DNA of 64,000 bases from Winogradskyella eckloniae (GCF_013249045.1 NZ_JABRWP010000011.1:57763-121762), one strand, 5' to 3'; shown: positions 35,150 through 44,622, counted from the first letter of the stretch. Notes: a model not told the origin generated them from the sequence alone. Numbers and translations are program-made.

Positions 35150-37417
35150 ATGGCATTTAATATAGACATGATTAAAGACGTTTACAGCAAAATGACAGAT
35201 CGCGTAGATGCGGCTAGAAAACTTGTCGGTAAACCGTTAACCCTCTCTGAAAAGATTTTATATTCACATTTATGGGATGATATGCCAAATAAAGCATTTT
35301 CACGAGGCAAAGACTATGTTGATTTTGCACCAGACCGAGTGGCGTGTCAAGATGCTACAGCGCAAATGGCTTTATTGCAATTTATGCAGGCAGGTAAGTC
35401 AAAAGTAGCAGTGCCAACAACGGTACATTGTGACCACTTAATACAAGCTAAGGAAGGCGCTGCAAAAGATTTAAAACATGCGAATAGCACAAGTAGTGAA
35501 GTTTTTAATTTTTTGGAATCTGTGTCTAATAAATATGGAATTGGATTTTGGAAACCTGGAGCTGGAATAATTCATCAGGTCGTACTAGAAAATTATGCAT
35601 TTCCTGGTGGTATGATGATAGGTACAGATTCTCACACTGTAAATGCAGGAGGGTTAGGAATGGTTGCCATTGGTGTAGGAGGAGCAGATGCTGTAGATGT
35701 TATGGCAGGTATGGCTTGGGAATTAAAATTTCCTAAATTAATTGGCGTTAAATTAACAGGTAAATTATCTGGCTGGACTGCGCCAAAGGATGTGATTCTA
35801 AAAGTGGCAGAAATTCTTACCGTAAAAGGAGGAACAGATGCTATAGTAGAGTATTTTGGACCAGGAGCAACATCAATGTCTTGTACAGGTAAAGGAACTA
35901 TTTGTAACATGGGTGCAGAAATTGGAGCCACGACGTCCACTTTTGGTTACGATGAATCCATGGAACGTTACTTACGTTCTACAGATAGAGCTGATATCGC
36001 TGATGAAGCCAATAAGATTAAATCCTATTTAACAGGAGATGCTGAAGTTTATGCACATCCTGAAGACTATTTTGATCAGGTTATAGAGATCAATTTATCA
36101 GAGTTAGGCCCATTGTTAAATGGACCATTTACTCCAGATTTATCAACAGTGGTCGGTAGTGAAATGACTGAAAAAGCAAAAGCAAATGGTTGGCCAATTC
36201 AAGTAGAATGGGGATTAATTGGGTCTTGTACCAATTCGTCTTATGAAGATTTATCGCGAGCATCTTCTATTGCGCAACAGGCTATTGATAAAGGACTGGT
36301 CATGAAAGCAGAATTAGGAATAAATCCAGGTTCAGAGCAAGTGAGATACACGGCAGAAAGAGACGGTATTTTGGGGATTTTTGAAAGGTTAGATGCTAAA
36401 ATTTTTACGAATGCTTGTGGGCCATGTATTGGTCAATGGGCAAGATATAACGATCCTAAAAATGCACCTAAAAATAGTATAGTACATTCATTTAATAGAA
36501 ATTTTGCGAAACGAGCAGATGGAAATCCCAATACTCATGCCTTTGTAGCGTCGCCAGAAATTACAGCTGCCATAGCTATTGCTGGTCGTTTAGACTTTAA
36601 CCCATTAACAGATGCTTTAATTAATGAAAATGGAGAAGAAGTGATGTTTACAGAACCAACAGGATGGGAGTTGCCACCAAAAGGTTTTGAAGTAAAAGAC
36701 AATGGTTACCTAGCACCCGTTGCAGATGGAAGTGGTGTAGAGGTAGCGGTTAGTCCAACATCCGAACGTTTACAATTATTAACACCCTTTGAGCCAATTG
36801 GAAATGAAATAAAAGGTGCAAAGTTGTTAATAAAAGCTTTTGGAAAGTGTACAACGGATCATATTTCTATGGCAGGACCTTGGTTGCGTTTTAGAGGGCA
36901 TTTAGATAATATTTCTAACAACTGTTTAATTGGCGCAGTTAATGCCTTTGGAAAGAAAACTAATTTTGTAAAAAATCAGTTAAATGGCGATTTTGGAGGC
37001 GTGCCAGATACAGCGAGAGCATATAAAGCAGCAGGCGTAAAATCTATAGTTGTAGGTGATCATAATTATGGAGAGGGCTCGTCTAGAGAACATGCGGCAA
37101 TGGAGCCAAGACATCTTGGTGTTGTTGCTGTAATTGTTAAATCCTTTGCACGTATACATGAAACAAATCTAAAAAAACAAGGTATGTTAGGGCTAACCTT
37201 TGACAACGAAGCCGATTATGATTTAATCCAAGAGGATGATACCTTTAATTTTACAGATTTAAATGAATTTGCACCTAACAAACAATTGCATGTAGAGGTT
37301 GTACATTCAGATGGAACTAAAGATTTGATAGCATTAAACCATACCTATAATCAAGCGCAAATTGATTGGTATAATGAAGGTTCTGCATTAAATTTAATAA
37401 AGAAAGAAAACGCTTAA
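35150..37417 (+). CDS. aconitate hydratase, mitochondrial-type
   Basis: A 755-residue aconitase of the mitochondrial type, a different branch from AcnB. The iron-sulfur ligands are Cys360 (GSCTNSS), Cys423 and Cys426 (ACGPCIG), with the same spacing as the mitochondrial enzyme. Substrate-binding segments [13 protein letters not shown] and [17 protein letters not shown] are intact. Its reaction would duplicate that of AcnB next door; possible division of labour is by iron, oxidative stress or the methylcitrate route. Confidence 0.94.
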   Translation: MAFNIDMIKDVYSKMTDRVDAARKLVGKPLTLSEKILYSHLWDDMPNKAFSRGKDYVDFAPDRVACQDATAQMALLQFMQAGKSKVAVPTTVHCDHLIQAKEGAAKDLKHANSTSSEVFNFLESVSNKYGIGFWKPGAGIIHQVVLENYAFPGGMMIGTDSHTVNAGGLGMVAIGVGGADAVDVMAGMAWELKFPKLIGVKLTGKLSGWTAPKDVILKVAEILTVKGGTDAIVEYFGPGATSMSCTGKGTICNMGAEIGATTSTFGYDESMERYLRSTDRADIADEANKIKSYLTGDAEVYAHPEDYFDQVIEINLSELGPLLNGPFTPDLSTVVGSEMTEKAKANGWPIQVEWGLIGSCTNSSYEDLSRASSIAQQAIDKGLVMKAELGINPGSEQVRYTAERDGILGIFERLDAKIFTNACGPCIGQWARYNDPKNAPKNSIVHSFNRNFAKRADGNPNTHAFVASPEITAAIAIAGRLDFNPLTDALINENGEEVMFTEPTGWELPPKGFEVKDNGYLAPVADGSGVEVAVSPTSERLQLLTPFEPIGNEIKGAKLLIKAFGKCTTDHISMAGPWLRFRGHLDNISNNCLIGAVNAFGKKTNFVKNQLNGDFGGVPDTARAYKAAGVKSIVVGDHNYGEGSSREHAAMEPRHLGVVAVIVKSFARIHETNLKKQGMLGLTFDNEADYDLIQEDDTFNFTDLNEFAPNKQLHVEVVHSDGTKDLIALNHTYNQAQIDWYNEGSALNLIKKENA

Positions 37418-37440
37418 CTAATTTTAAAATGTGAGAATGA

Positions 37441-37469
37441 AGCCCTTGAGAAATCAAGGGCTTTTTTTT
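37441..37469 (+). terminator. terminator of the second aconitase gene
   Basis: Stem AGCCCTTGA / TCAAGGGCT with a GAAA loop, followed by a run of T, beginning 23 bases after the stop. Confidence 0.9.
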
Positions 37470-37527
37470 GTAAGTTCAATAGTCGTTATACGACATAATC
37501 CCTAGCTAACAATTAAACTTAAATGAA

Positions 37528-38199
37528 ATGAAGTCTTTATGGTTTTTTGATGACGTCAACCTATTCAAGGTGCTGTGTCCTCATAAATACAACGAATTTA
37601 AGAGTGAACATAGTCCTTGTAGCTATAATAAGCAAGATTATATCTATTTTGAAGCTGATGCGGCTAATAAGTTATACTTAATAGAACGAGGTAAAGTAAA
37701 AATTGGATATTATACCGAAGCTGGAGATGAAATTGTAAAAGCAATTTTAACTAAAGGAGAATTGTTTGGAGAAAAAGCCATCTTAGGTGATGAAAAAAGA
37801 GATGAATTTGCTCAATCTGTAGATAATGACACTTCTATTTGTGAAATTGGAGCAACAACGATGCAGGATTTAATGAAAAAAAATCAAGCGTTTAGTTTTA
37901 AAGTCCATAAATTCATAGGTTATAAATTTAAAAAATTAGAGCGTAGATTACAGCTATTGTTATTTAAAGACACAAAAACAAGACTTGTGGAATTTCTTTT
38001 AGAATTATGTGCGGATTTTGGGAAAAACTGTGAAAAAACAGGCGATCAAGTTATAAGACATCCTTACACGCAAAAAGATATTGCGGTGTTAATTGGTACC
38101 TCTAGACCTACGATTAATATTCTTTTAAACGAGTTAAAAGAAGAAAATTATTTAGATTTTAACAGAAAAGAAATAAGAATCTTAAAAAAATCAGCTTAA
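37528..38199 (+). CDS. Crp/Fnr family transcriptional regulator
   Basis: A 223-residue regulator with an N-terminal cyclic-nucleotide-binding-like barrel (about 20-120, including GDEIVKAILTKGELFGEKAI) and a C-terminal winged helix (TQKDIAVLIGTSRPTINILLNEL). The Fnr cysteine cluster is not arranged in the Escherichia coli way; the cysteines near the N-terminus (Cys12, Cys23) and Cys54-60 region are sparse, so direct oxygen sensing is not supported. It has its own transcript after the aconitase terminator. The ligand is unknown. Confidence 0.85.
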   Translation: MKSLWFFDDVNLFKVLCPHKYNEFKSEHSPCSYNKQDYIYFEADAANKLYLIERGKVKIGYYTEAGDEIVKAILTKGELFGEKAILGDEKRDEFAQSVDNDTSICEIGATTMQDLMKKNQAFSFKVHKFIGYKFKKLERRLQLLLFKDTKTRLVEFLLELCADFGKNCEKTGDQVIRHPYTQKDIAVLIGTSRPTINILLNELKEENYLDFNRKEIRILKKSA

Positions 38200-38265
38200 T
38201 GTTAGCTACCTAACATTTTAAGTTTTTGGGCTTTTATATTTTTGAGGAAACAAAAATAAAAAGCA

Positions 38266-39144
38266 ATGAAAAAAAAAATGATTTTAGCGGCCTTGGCATT
38301 AGGTATTTTTGCCAGTTCGTGCAGTAGTGATGATGACAACACGAGTAATTCTAATTCTAACTTAGTTCTTAGTCTTGATGGTTTAGAGGCTTTAGGAGAT
38401 GACTATGTTTATGAAGGATGGATTATCGTAGATGGCGCTCCAGTATCAACAGGTACGTTTAGTAGTGTTGTATTTCCTCAAACTTTTGAAGTAGACACGG
38501 AACAATTAAACAGTGCAACTACATTTGTTTTGTCAATTGAACCAGCAGTAGATAGTGATCCTGCTCCAGCAGACACAAAAATATTAGCTGGTGATTTCAC
38601 AGGTAGTTCTGCTACTGTAGATTCTAATGGTATTGTGGCTAATTTTAGTGCTTCAACAGGTACTTATATTTTAGCAACACCAACAGATGCAGACGATACA
38701 AATGAAGAAAGTGGTGTTTGGTTTTTAGACAACTCTAGCGGCAGTGCAGTAACAGGATTAAATTTACCGACTCTAACGGAAGGTTGGGTTTATGAAGGTT
38801 GGGTAGTTTTAGATGGTACTCCAATTAGTACAGGAACATTTACAGATCCTTCAGCGGCAGATGATAATGCGTCAACATCAGTGTTTAAAGGAGATACTAG
38901 TGATGGACCTGCATATCCTGGGGAAGATTATTTACAAAATGCGCCAGATGGATTCACATTTCCAACAGATTTAAGAGGGTCTACTATTGTAATATCAGTA
39001 GAGCCTAGTCCTGATAATAGTGCTGCGCCATTTACTTTAAAGCCGTTAGCAGGTATGGTACCAAGTGATGCTGCAGTACATGCGCCAATTGCATTGGGTA
39101 CTGGTCCAATAGCAACACTTACAGGCGTTGTGACGAGAAATTAA
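38266..39144 (+). CDS. lipoprotein with two copies of an anti-sigma-K-like domain
   Basis: The 292-residue protein has a lipobox (FASSCSSDDD) and then an acidic tether. The body is an internal duplication: DYVYEGWIIVDGAPVSTGTF (about 46-65) and GWVYEGWVVLDGTPISTGTF (about 173-192), each followed by an IEPA/VEPSPD segment. This resembles the C-terminal domain of RskA-type anti-sigma factors, but the cytoplasmic zinc-finger part and membrane helix are missing, so it cannot act as one directly. It is probably surface or periplasmic. Function unknown. Confidence 0.7.
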   Translation: MKKKMILAALALGIFASSCSSDDDNTSNSNSNLVLSLDGLEALGDDYVYEGWIIVDGAPVSTGTFSSVVFPQTFEVDTEQLNSATTFVLSIEPAVDSDPAPADTKILAGDFTGSSATVDSNGIVANFSASTGTYILATPTDADDTNEESGVWFLDNSSGSAVTGLNLPTLTEGWVYEGWVVLDGTPISTGTFTDPSAADDNASTSVFKGDTSDGPAYPGEDYLQNAPDGFTFPTDLRGSTIVISVEPSPDNSAAPFTLKPLAGMVPSDAAVHAPIALGTGPIATLTGVVTRN

Positions 39145-39169
39145 ATTAATTAATAATTTGTTAGATTGG

Positions 39170-39207
39170 AAGCGTAATTTCATTAATTTGGGATTACGCT
39201 TTTTTTA
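39170..39207 (+). terminator. terminator of the duplicated-domain lipoprotein gene
   Basis: AAGCGTAAT (39170-39178) pairs with ATTACGCTT (39193-39201), followed by T, 25 bases after the stop. Confidence 0.8.
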
Positions 39208-39224
39208 ATTAATATAGTATAAAT

Positions 39225-39794
39225 ATGAGTAAAGGCTTAAAAAGCAAAATCATAAATTTTGTATTCCTTTTACTAATTCTGTTATTGTTGATTCCGCAAA
39301 CGAGACAATTTATTCAAATTATTGTGCATAAAGGCATCTCAATTTTTAATACGGTAGAACCTGTATCAAAATCAGATAGAGTTAAGATAGAAGATTATAA
39401 TTGGGAACTTGTGAAAGAGGACCTTAGTCTTTATAACCTTAATTATGTAAAAGGTAAGGTAACAGTAATTAATTTTTGGGCGACATGGTGTCCTCCATGT
39501 ATTGCAGAGATGTCGAGTTTACAAAAGTTGTACGAGCAATATGGTCATGAGGTAGCGTTTTTATTTATCACAAATGAATCTGTTGAAACCATTAATAGTT
39601 TTAAAGCAGAATCAAAGTATACATTTCCTGTTTACATTCGGAAATCTCATGGGCCAAAAGAATTAAAAACAACATCAATTCCACGAACTTTAGTGATTGA
39701 CAAAAGTGGCGCCATTATAGTAGATAAAACAGGTGCTGTGAATTGGAATAGTGAGACTGTAAAAACACAACTCGACGAGCTACTGAAAGAATGA
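39225..39794 (+). CDS. TlpA-like thioredoxin-fold protein, membrane-anchored
   Basis: A 189-residue thiol-disulfide oxidoreductase. One N-terminal membrane helix (about 10-25) anchors a periplasmic thioredoxin fold with redox centre WCPPC (Cys89, Cys92), and the cis-proline region TSIPRTLVID is intact. Family members reduce disulfides for cytochrome c maturation or envelope protein repair; the partner is unknown. It converges with crtZ, one base apart. Confidence 0.85.
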   Translation: MSKGLKSKIINFVFLLLILLLLIPQTRQFIQIIVHKGISIFNTVEPVSKSDRVKIEDYNWELVKEDLSLYNLNYVKGKVTVINFWATWCPPCIAEMSSLQKLYEQYGHEVAFLFITNESVETINSFKAESKYTFPVYIRKSHGPKELKTTSIPRTLVIDKSGAIIVDKTGAVNWNSETVKTQLDELLKE

Positions 39795-39795
39795 G

Positions 39796-40242
39796 TTATT
39801 TAAAGTATTTAAAGGGCACAATTAACATTCCGAAGTTTTCACCTTTATGTTTTCCTAAATGTTTATGATGAATTTTATGCGCACGTCTTAAGCCTCTAGC
39901 GTATTTATTATCAATATTTCTAAGTAACTTAAAACGTTGATGTATAAATATATCATGTACTACAAAATAAGCGATACCATATGCTAAAATGCCTAAACCT
40001 ATTGGTAAGGTGTACCAAATGGACTCATAACTCCATAAATAAAAACATATAATGCTAATTATAGCATAGAAAATAAAAAAAGCGTCGTTACGCTCAAACC
40101 AGCTGTCATGATCTTTTTGATGATGATCTTTATGTAAATGCCATAAAAAGCCATGCATAATGTATTTGTGAGTAAACCATGCATTAAACTCCATAATAAA
40201 AAATGTACCAAAGAATATTAGGATCCAAAAGAGACTTTGCAT
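39796..40242 (-). CDS. crtZ: beta-carotene hydroxylase (fatty acid hydroxylase superfamily)
   Basis: Adds 3-hydroxyl groups to beta-carotene rings, giving zeaxanthin. The 148-residue membrane protein has the di-iron histidine boxes: HKYIMH, HKDHH, HDIFIHQR and HKIHHKH. It is the last gene of the leftward carotenoid operon, 15 bases after crtB. Confidence 0.9.
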   Translation of the reverse strand: MQSLFWILIFFGTFFIMEFNAWFTHKYIMHGFLWHLHKDHHQKDHDSWFERNDAFFIFYAIISIICFYLWSYESIWYTLPIGLGILAYGIAYFVVHDIFIHQRFKLLRNIDNKYARGLRRAHKIHHKHLGKHKGENFGMLIVPFKYFK

Positions 40243-40257
40243 AATAGCTTAATATTT

Positions 40258-41097
40258 TTATATTAAATTTAATTGATATTTAACGTAACTACGTGTTAGC
40301 AGTTCAAATTTTTTATAATTTGCGACTCTTATTCTTGTCGATTTTATTTGTACAGCTGGTGTTTTTTTGAGTTTATCTAAAAGCTTATTATAATACCTGT
40401 AAGCCATAAACACACCAAAACGTGCTTCTAAAGGTAGTTTTTTAATGCCCTTTAAACCTTGAGCAAAATCTTCTTCAATTTCTGCAATGATTGCTTTTTT
40501 AGAAACTTCGTTAAGCTGACTCAAATCTGTATTAGGAAAGTAAGACCTATTTAAATCTTCAAAATCAGCTTTTAAATCGCGTAAAAAATTGACTTTTTGA
40601 AAAGCAGAACCTAATCGCATTGCCGAATCTTTTAATTCTTCATACTTGTCATTATTACCCTTTACAAATACTTTGAGGCACATTAGACCAACAACATCTG
40701 CAGAGCCATAAATATACGCTTTAAACTCTTGTTGCGTTAAATAATTGTTTTTGTATAAATCTAATCGCATACTTTTCATAAAGGAATCAACGAGGTGTTC
40801 ATCTATTTGATAAGTATGGAATGTGTCTTGAAAAGCGTTTAATATTGGATTTAAGCTAATTTTATCTTCAAGCGCTAATTTGAGATCGTGTTCAAATTTA
40901 TTAAAGAGGTTTTCTTTATCGTAATCGTAAAATGAATCTACGATTTCATCGGCAAATCTAACGAAACCATAAATGTTATAAATATCTTGTCTTATTGAAT
41001 CTGATAGCATTTTCGTTGCTAACGAGAAAGACGTGCTATACGCATTGGTTACCATCTTACTACATGTTCTAGAGACATTGTCAAAAATTGATTTCAT
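40258..41097 (-). CDS. crtB: phytoene synthase
   Basis: Condenses two geranylgeranyl diphosphates to phytoene. In 279 residues it has both aspartate-rich substrate motifs: DEIVD (50-54) and NFLRDLKAD (170-178). Other family landmarks are the AYSTSFSLATKM start and the RLGSAFQKVN stretch. It lies 10 bases after crtI in the operon. Confidence 0.93.
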   Translation of the reverse strand: MKSIFDNVSRTCSKMVTNAYSTSFSLATKMLSDSIRQDIYNIYGFVRFADEIVDSFYDYDKENLFNKFEHDLKLALEDKISLNPILNAFQDTFHTYQIDEHLVDSFMKSMRLDLYKNNYLTQQEFKAYIYGSADVVGLMCLKVFVKGNNDKYEELKDSAMRLGSAFQKVNFLRDLKADFEDLNRSYFPNTDLSQLNEVSKKAIIAEIEEDFAQGLKGIKKLPLEARFGVFMAYRYYNKLLDKLKKTPAVQIKSTRIRVANYKKFELLTRSYVKYQLNLI

Positions 41098-41107
41098 ACG
41101 TGCTAAA

Positions 41108-42568
41108 TTAAATTTCGTTTTTTTTTATGAGTTCTGCGACTAATTTTCCTGAAATTAAAGCAGGAGGTACACCTGGTCCAGGAACGGTAAGTTGCCCTGT
41201 GAAATAGAGGTGGTCTACTTTTTTGCTTTTCAGTTTTGGTCTTAAAAATGCGGTTTGCATTAATGTATTAGCCATACCATATGCATTGCCTTTAAAGGAG
41301 TTGTAATCTTCTTTAAAGTCATTAACGCAATAGGATTCTTTAAAAAGAATATGATCTTGAACTTTTTGTTGGGTTTGGTTTTCAAACCGCTTAATAATTA
41401 TTTTAAAATAGTGTTCTCTTAATTCTGAGGAGTCTTCTAGTCCAGGAGCAATGGGCACAAGAAAAAAGCCGGTTTCACAGTCTTGTGGTGCCATGCTATT
41501 GTCAGTTACAGACGGAAAGTTAACATAAAACAAAGGGTCGTTAGGCCATTTAGGATGATCATAAATAGCTTCTGCATGTTTTTCAAAATCAGTGTCAAAG
41601 AATAAATTGTGATGTTCTATGTTTTGTAATTTCTTTTTAAAAGCCACATAAAAAAGTAGAGAAGAAGGTGCAAATGTTCTACTGTTCCAATATGATTCAG
41701 AATATTGTCGGTGATTAGGCGCTAAAAGGGTTTCAGAATGGTGGTAATCTGCACCAGTTAAAACAATATCAGAAGGTATTATTTTTCCATTGACTGTGAT
41801 ACTTTTAGTTTTTTTTCCTTGGACATTGATTTTTTCAACATTATGGTTTGTATATATATTTACGCCCAAACTCATTGCTAGGTTTTTCATTGCATTTACA
41901 ATTTGGTACATACCTCCTTTAGGATGCCATGTGCCTAAACCAAAGTCAGCAAAATTCATAAAGCTATAAAAGGATGGTGTTTTACTTGGTTTAGCTCCTA
42001 AGAATAACACAGGAAATTCTAAGGTTGAAATTAGTTTAGGGTTTTTAAAGTTTTTTCTAACCTCAGTACTAATAGTTTTGTAAAACTGATCTAAACGTGT
42101 TATGGTGTCTTTAGTGACGAGTTCAAAAGGCGAAAGGCCTGGTTTTAAAACCACTTTATTAATCGCAATATTATAGTGATCTTGGGCTTTTTGAATAAAT
42201 TTTCTTAACGGTTTAGAGCTTCCTGATTCGATACGTTCAAATTCTTTACAGATTTTATCCATATGATCTCCTATGGTAATCACATCATCTGAAAAGAAAA
42301 TTTTATAGGCCGGACTCAATTTGTTTAGTTCGTAAAAGTCACTTGTTTTTTTACCAAAATCACTAAAAAATTTATCAAAAATATCTGGCATCCAGTACCA
42401 GCTTGGACCCATGTCAAAGGTAAATCCCTCTTTTTTTAATTGCCTTGCTCGCCCTCCAACGGTTTGGTTTTTTTCATAAATAGAAACGGAAAAACCAGCT
42501 TGTGCGAGATAACAAGATGCTGATAAGGCCGAAAACCCTGAGCCTATTATGGAAACCGTTTTATGCAT
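41108..42568 (-). CDS. crtI: phytoene desaturase
   Basis: Desaturates phytoene to lycopene with FAD. The 486-residue protein begins with the dinucleotide-binding motif IIGSGFSALSASCYLA and KNQTVGGRAR, and ends with the CrtI signature YFTGQLTVPGPGVPPALISGK. A DMGPSWYWMPDIF segment near residue 53 is also typical. Its start overlaps the regulator gene by 8 bases. Confidence 0.93.
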   Translation of the reverse strand: MHKTVSIIGSGFSALSASCYLAQAGFSVSIYEKNQTVGGRARQLKKEGFTFDMGPSWYWMPDIFDKFFSDFGKKTSDFYELNKLSPAYKIFFSDDVITIGDHMDKICKEFERIESGSSKPLRKFIQKAQDHYNIAINKVVLKPGLSPFELVTKDTITRLDQFYKTISTEVRKNFKNPKLISTLEFPVLFLGAKPSKTPSFYSFMNFADFGLGTWHPKGGMYQIVNAMKNLAMSLGVNIYTNHNVEKINVQGKKTKSITVNGKIIPSDIVLTGADYHHSETLLAPNHRQYSESYWNSRTFAPSSLLFYVAFKKKLQNIEHHNLFFDTDFEKHAEAIYDHPKWPNDPLFYVNFPSVTDNSMAPQDCETGFFLVPIAPGLEDSSELREHYFKIIIKRFENQTQQKVQDHILFKESYCVNDFKEDYNSFKGNAYGMANTLMQTAFLRPKLKSKKVDHLYFTGQLTVPGPGVPPALISGKLVAELIKKNEI

Positions 42569-43469
42569 TGGTTATTGTTCTGCTAAGTGATTTTATAGTT
42601 TTAAAGGTTGTTATAGTTTTTGGTAAATCATTGATATCTACTTCTGAAATGATTTGTCCTAATACCCACAATTTAGATTGAGAAGGCTTTAAAACGACTT
42701 CGTGAAACGTATCTAAATAACTACGTAAATTTTCTGGATCTGGTTTTATTGTGAAGTAAGATATATAGGTAATATTGTTATAATAATTCTGAAGATCTGT
42801 TAAGTTGTCCATAGGAACGCTTGGCCCTAAAAATATAGATTGATAACCAAGTTGCGTTAATTCGTAATGGATAAACATTAACCCAATTTCGTGTATTTCA
42901 TTATCTGGTAAAAACAAAACGAAAGTGTCTTGCAATTCCTGGTTTCTATTAGCAGCTGCTTTTTCCGTATTTAAGATTATTTTTTGTTTTATTAATGAGG
43001 AAATAAAATGCTCGTGCGCAGGTGTGATTGTATCTGTTTGCCATAGCACGCCTATATTAGAAAGTAAAGGAATAAAAACGTCATAAAATATTTTATGAAA
43101 TGGCTTGTCTTCTAAAAGGGAATCGTAAACCTTATAAAATTGAATTTGGTCAAAATTTAGCATGGCTAATTTTAAAGCATTGACTGCATAATTATCAGAA
43201 TCGTTTTTTGTAGCGGTTTCTTTCACTAATTGCAATATGTCTTCATCAGAAATATTGCTAATTTTAGAAATCTTGTAGCCACTGCTATTAAGGTAACTTA
43301 CATTAAGTAACTTTTTAAAGTTTTTTAAGTCGTAATATCTAATGTTAGTATCTGTACGTTTGGGTTCTAAAAGATTGTATCGTTTTTCCCATATTCTAAT
43401 AGTGTGTGCTTTGATACCTGTTAGATTTTCAAGATCCTTTATGCTAAATTGATTTTTTATTTTGTTCAT
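42561..43469 (-). CDS. MerR-family regulator with B12-binding-like domain (CarH/LitR-like)
   Basis: Probable regulator of the carotenoid operon it heads. The N-terminal MerR winged helix is at about 8-75 (FSIKDLENLTGIKAHTIRIW). A helical bundle follows with Trp143 and Glu153-His154, an exact W-x9-EH adenosylcobalamin-cap motif. A B12-binding Rossmann-like domain comes next with His193 in EIHEIG, matching the lower-ligand motif ExHxxG. In CarH of Thermus the residue after the Trp is His132, which ligates cobalt after illumination; here it is Gln144. So B12 binding is plausible, but the same light switch is not. Confidence 0.85.
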   Translation of the reverse strand: MNKIKNQFSIKDLENLTGIKAHTIRIWEKRYNLLEPKRTDTNIRYYDLKNFKKLLNVSYLNSSGYKISKISNISDEDILQLVKETATKNDSDNYAVNALKLAMLNFDQIQFYKVYDSLLEDKPFHKIFYDVFIPLLSNIGVLWQTDTITPAHEHFISSLIKQKIILNTEKAAANRNQELQDTFVLFLPDNEIHEIGLMFIHYELTQLGYQSIFLGPSVPMDNLTDLQNYYNNITYISYFTIKPDPENLRSYLDTFHEVVLKPSQSKLWVLGQIISEVDINDLPKTITTFKTIKSLSRTITNA

Positions 43470-43490
43470 TTATTTTGGTAAAATATTAAA

Positions 43491-43523
43491 CAAAAATACA
43501 ATTTAAAATAATACAAAACTCAA
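43491..43523 (-). promoter_or_regulatory. probable promoter of the carotenoid operon
   Basis: On the minus strand TTG (43523-43521), 22 bases, TATTTTTG (43498-43491) fits the Bacteroidota promoter within its spacing range. The expected start of transcription is about 15-20 bases before the regulator ATG. Autoregulation by the regulator would occur here. The rest of 43524-43757 shows nothing recognisable. Confidence 0.5.
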
Positions 43524-43759
43524 TTTAGCCCAATTTTAAGTATTGAAGTTGTTAAAAGTGAGATCTTATTTCACAAAACAGTAAACAAAATATGGTGGAA
43601 TTTAAGTGTATTCTATAAACGAAGAGTCATTTTGGTTTTAAGGAATAGCGGAAAAATCAGAAAGTCATTAAGAATTACTTTTAAGGTCTTAATGTTGCTA
43701 TTAATAAGTTTAAAAAACCATAGACCAAAACATATCAAAAAAGAAGATGACTAATAAAG

Positions 43760-43843
43760 TGCGCACGAGAAGACTCGAACTTCCACGGACTAATGTCCAC
43801 CAACCCCTCAAGCTGGCGCGTCTACCAATTCCGCCACGTGCGC
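43760..43843 (-). tRNA. tRNA-Leu (anticodon GAG)
   Basis: An 84-base gene with acceptor stem GCGCACG / CGTGCGC, D-loop GGTAGACGC, long variable arm (class II) and T-arm GTTCGAGTC. The anticodon loop TTGAGGG reads GAG, for CUC/CUU leucine codons. CCA is not encoded. It lies 54 bases downstream of tRNA-Lys in the same direction. Confidence 0.95.
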
Positions 43844-43861
43844 ATATAATAAGGTAAATAT

Positions 43862-43897
43862 AAAAAAAAAGTTAAGCAGAATGCTTAACTTTTTTTG
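43862..43897. terminator. bidirectional terminator between the two tRNA genes
   Basis: AGTTAAGC / GCTTAACT (43870-43877, 43883-43890) with an A-tract on one side and a T-tract on the other. It would end the tRNA-Lys transcript, so tRNA-Leu may need its own promoter; a TATATTTA box lies just inside. Confidence 0.75.
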
Positions 43898-43970
43898 TGA
43901 CCAGTCTGGGGCTCGAACCCAGGACCCTCTCCTTAAAAGGGAGATGCTCTGCCAACTGAGCTAACTGGTC
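43898..43970 (-). tRNA. tRNA-Lys (anticodon UUU)
   Basis: A 73-base gene with acceptor stem GACCAGT / ACTGGTC, D-arm AGCTCAGTTGGCAGAGC, anticodon loop CTTTTAA reading UUU, and T-arm GGGTTCGAGCCCC. CCA is not encoded. Confidence 0.97.
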
Positions 43971-43996
43971 ATGATGTTTTCTCTTTAACGAGGGTG

Positions 43997-44026
43997 CAAA
44001 TATAAAATGTTTAATTAATAATACAA
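43997..44026 (-). promoter_or_regulatory. promoter of tRNA-Lys
   Basis: On the minus strand TTG (44026-44024), 19 bases, TATATTTG (44004-43997), a perfect consensus match. The 16-base core TTTTATATTTGCACCC is repeated exactly at 63942-63957. Confidence 0.85.
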
Positions 44027-44100
44027 CACTTTTTTTATTTAATTTTTTGTTTTTTTGTAGTCTAAATACCTATTCGTTTAAAAATCAATTTATAAGCATT

Positions 44101-44622
44101 ATGATAATAGTTTTATTGGGTTATATGGGATCAGGAAAATCTACTCTTGGTATAGAATTAGCAGAAATTTTAAACTATAAGTTTATAGATTTAGATGATT
44201 TTATCTCTGAAAAAGAAAATACATCAGTTTCAGACTTGTTTAAAACTAAAGGCGAAATCTATTTTAGAAAAAAAGAAACTGAATATTTAAAGGACATATT
44301 AAATCGTTCTGAAAACTGCGTGTTGTCTCTTGGTGGTGGTACACCTTGTTATAGCGAAAACATGGCGTTAATAAATGTAAATACAAATGCCGTCTCTATA
44401 TATTTAAAACTATCTATTCCGTTATTAACTAAACGACTATTTAGTGCCAAAGAGAAACGACCTTTAATAAGCCATATTATTTCGGAAGAAAATTTACTGG
44501 AATTTATAGGAAAGCATTTGTTTGAGCGATCTCCTTTTTATCATAAGGCGAAGCATATTATCGATACGGATAATAAATCAAAGCAAGAAGTGATAGAATC
44601 TGTATTAACGCACTTAATCTAA
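44101..44622 (+). CDS. aroK: shikimate kinase
   Basis: Phosphorylates shikimate on the route to aromatic amino acids. The protein has 173 residues from ATG 44101 (MIIVLLGYMGSGKST). An upstream in-frame TTG at 44047 would add a tail not seen in the family. The Walker A loop begins at residue 7, the shikimate-binding LDDFI follows at about 30, and LGGGTPC is present around 80. It converges on and overlaps the phosphoribosyltransferase gene by 9 bases. Confidence 0.92.
   Translation: MIIVLLGYMGSGKSTLGIELAEILNYKFIDLDDFISEKENTSVSDLFKTKGEIYFRKKETEYLKDILNRSENCVLSLGGGTPCYSENMALINVNTNAVSIYLKLSIPLLTKRLFSAKEKRPLISHIISEENLLEFIGKHLFERSPFYHKAKHIIDTDNKSKQEVIESVLTHLI

Noticed and set aside
44047..44100. TTG 44047 as the start of shikimate kinase
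   Set aside because: The ATG at 44101 gives the usual N-terminus, with the P-loop seven residues in.
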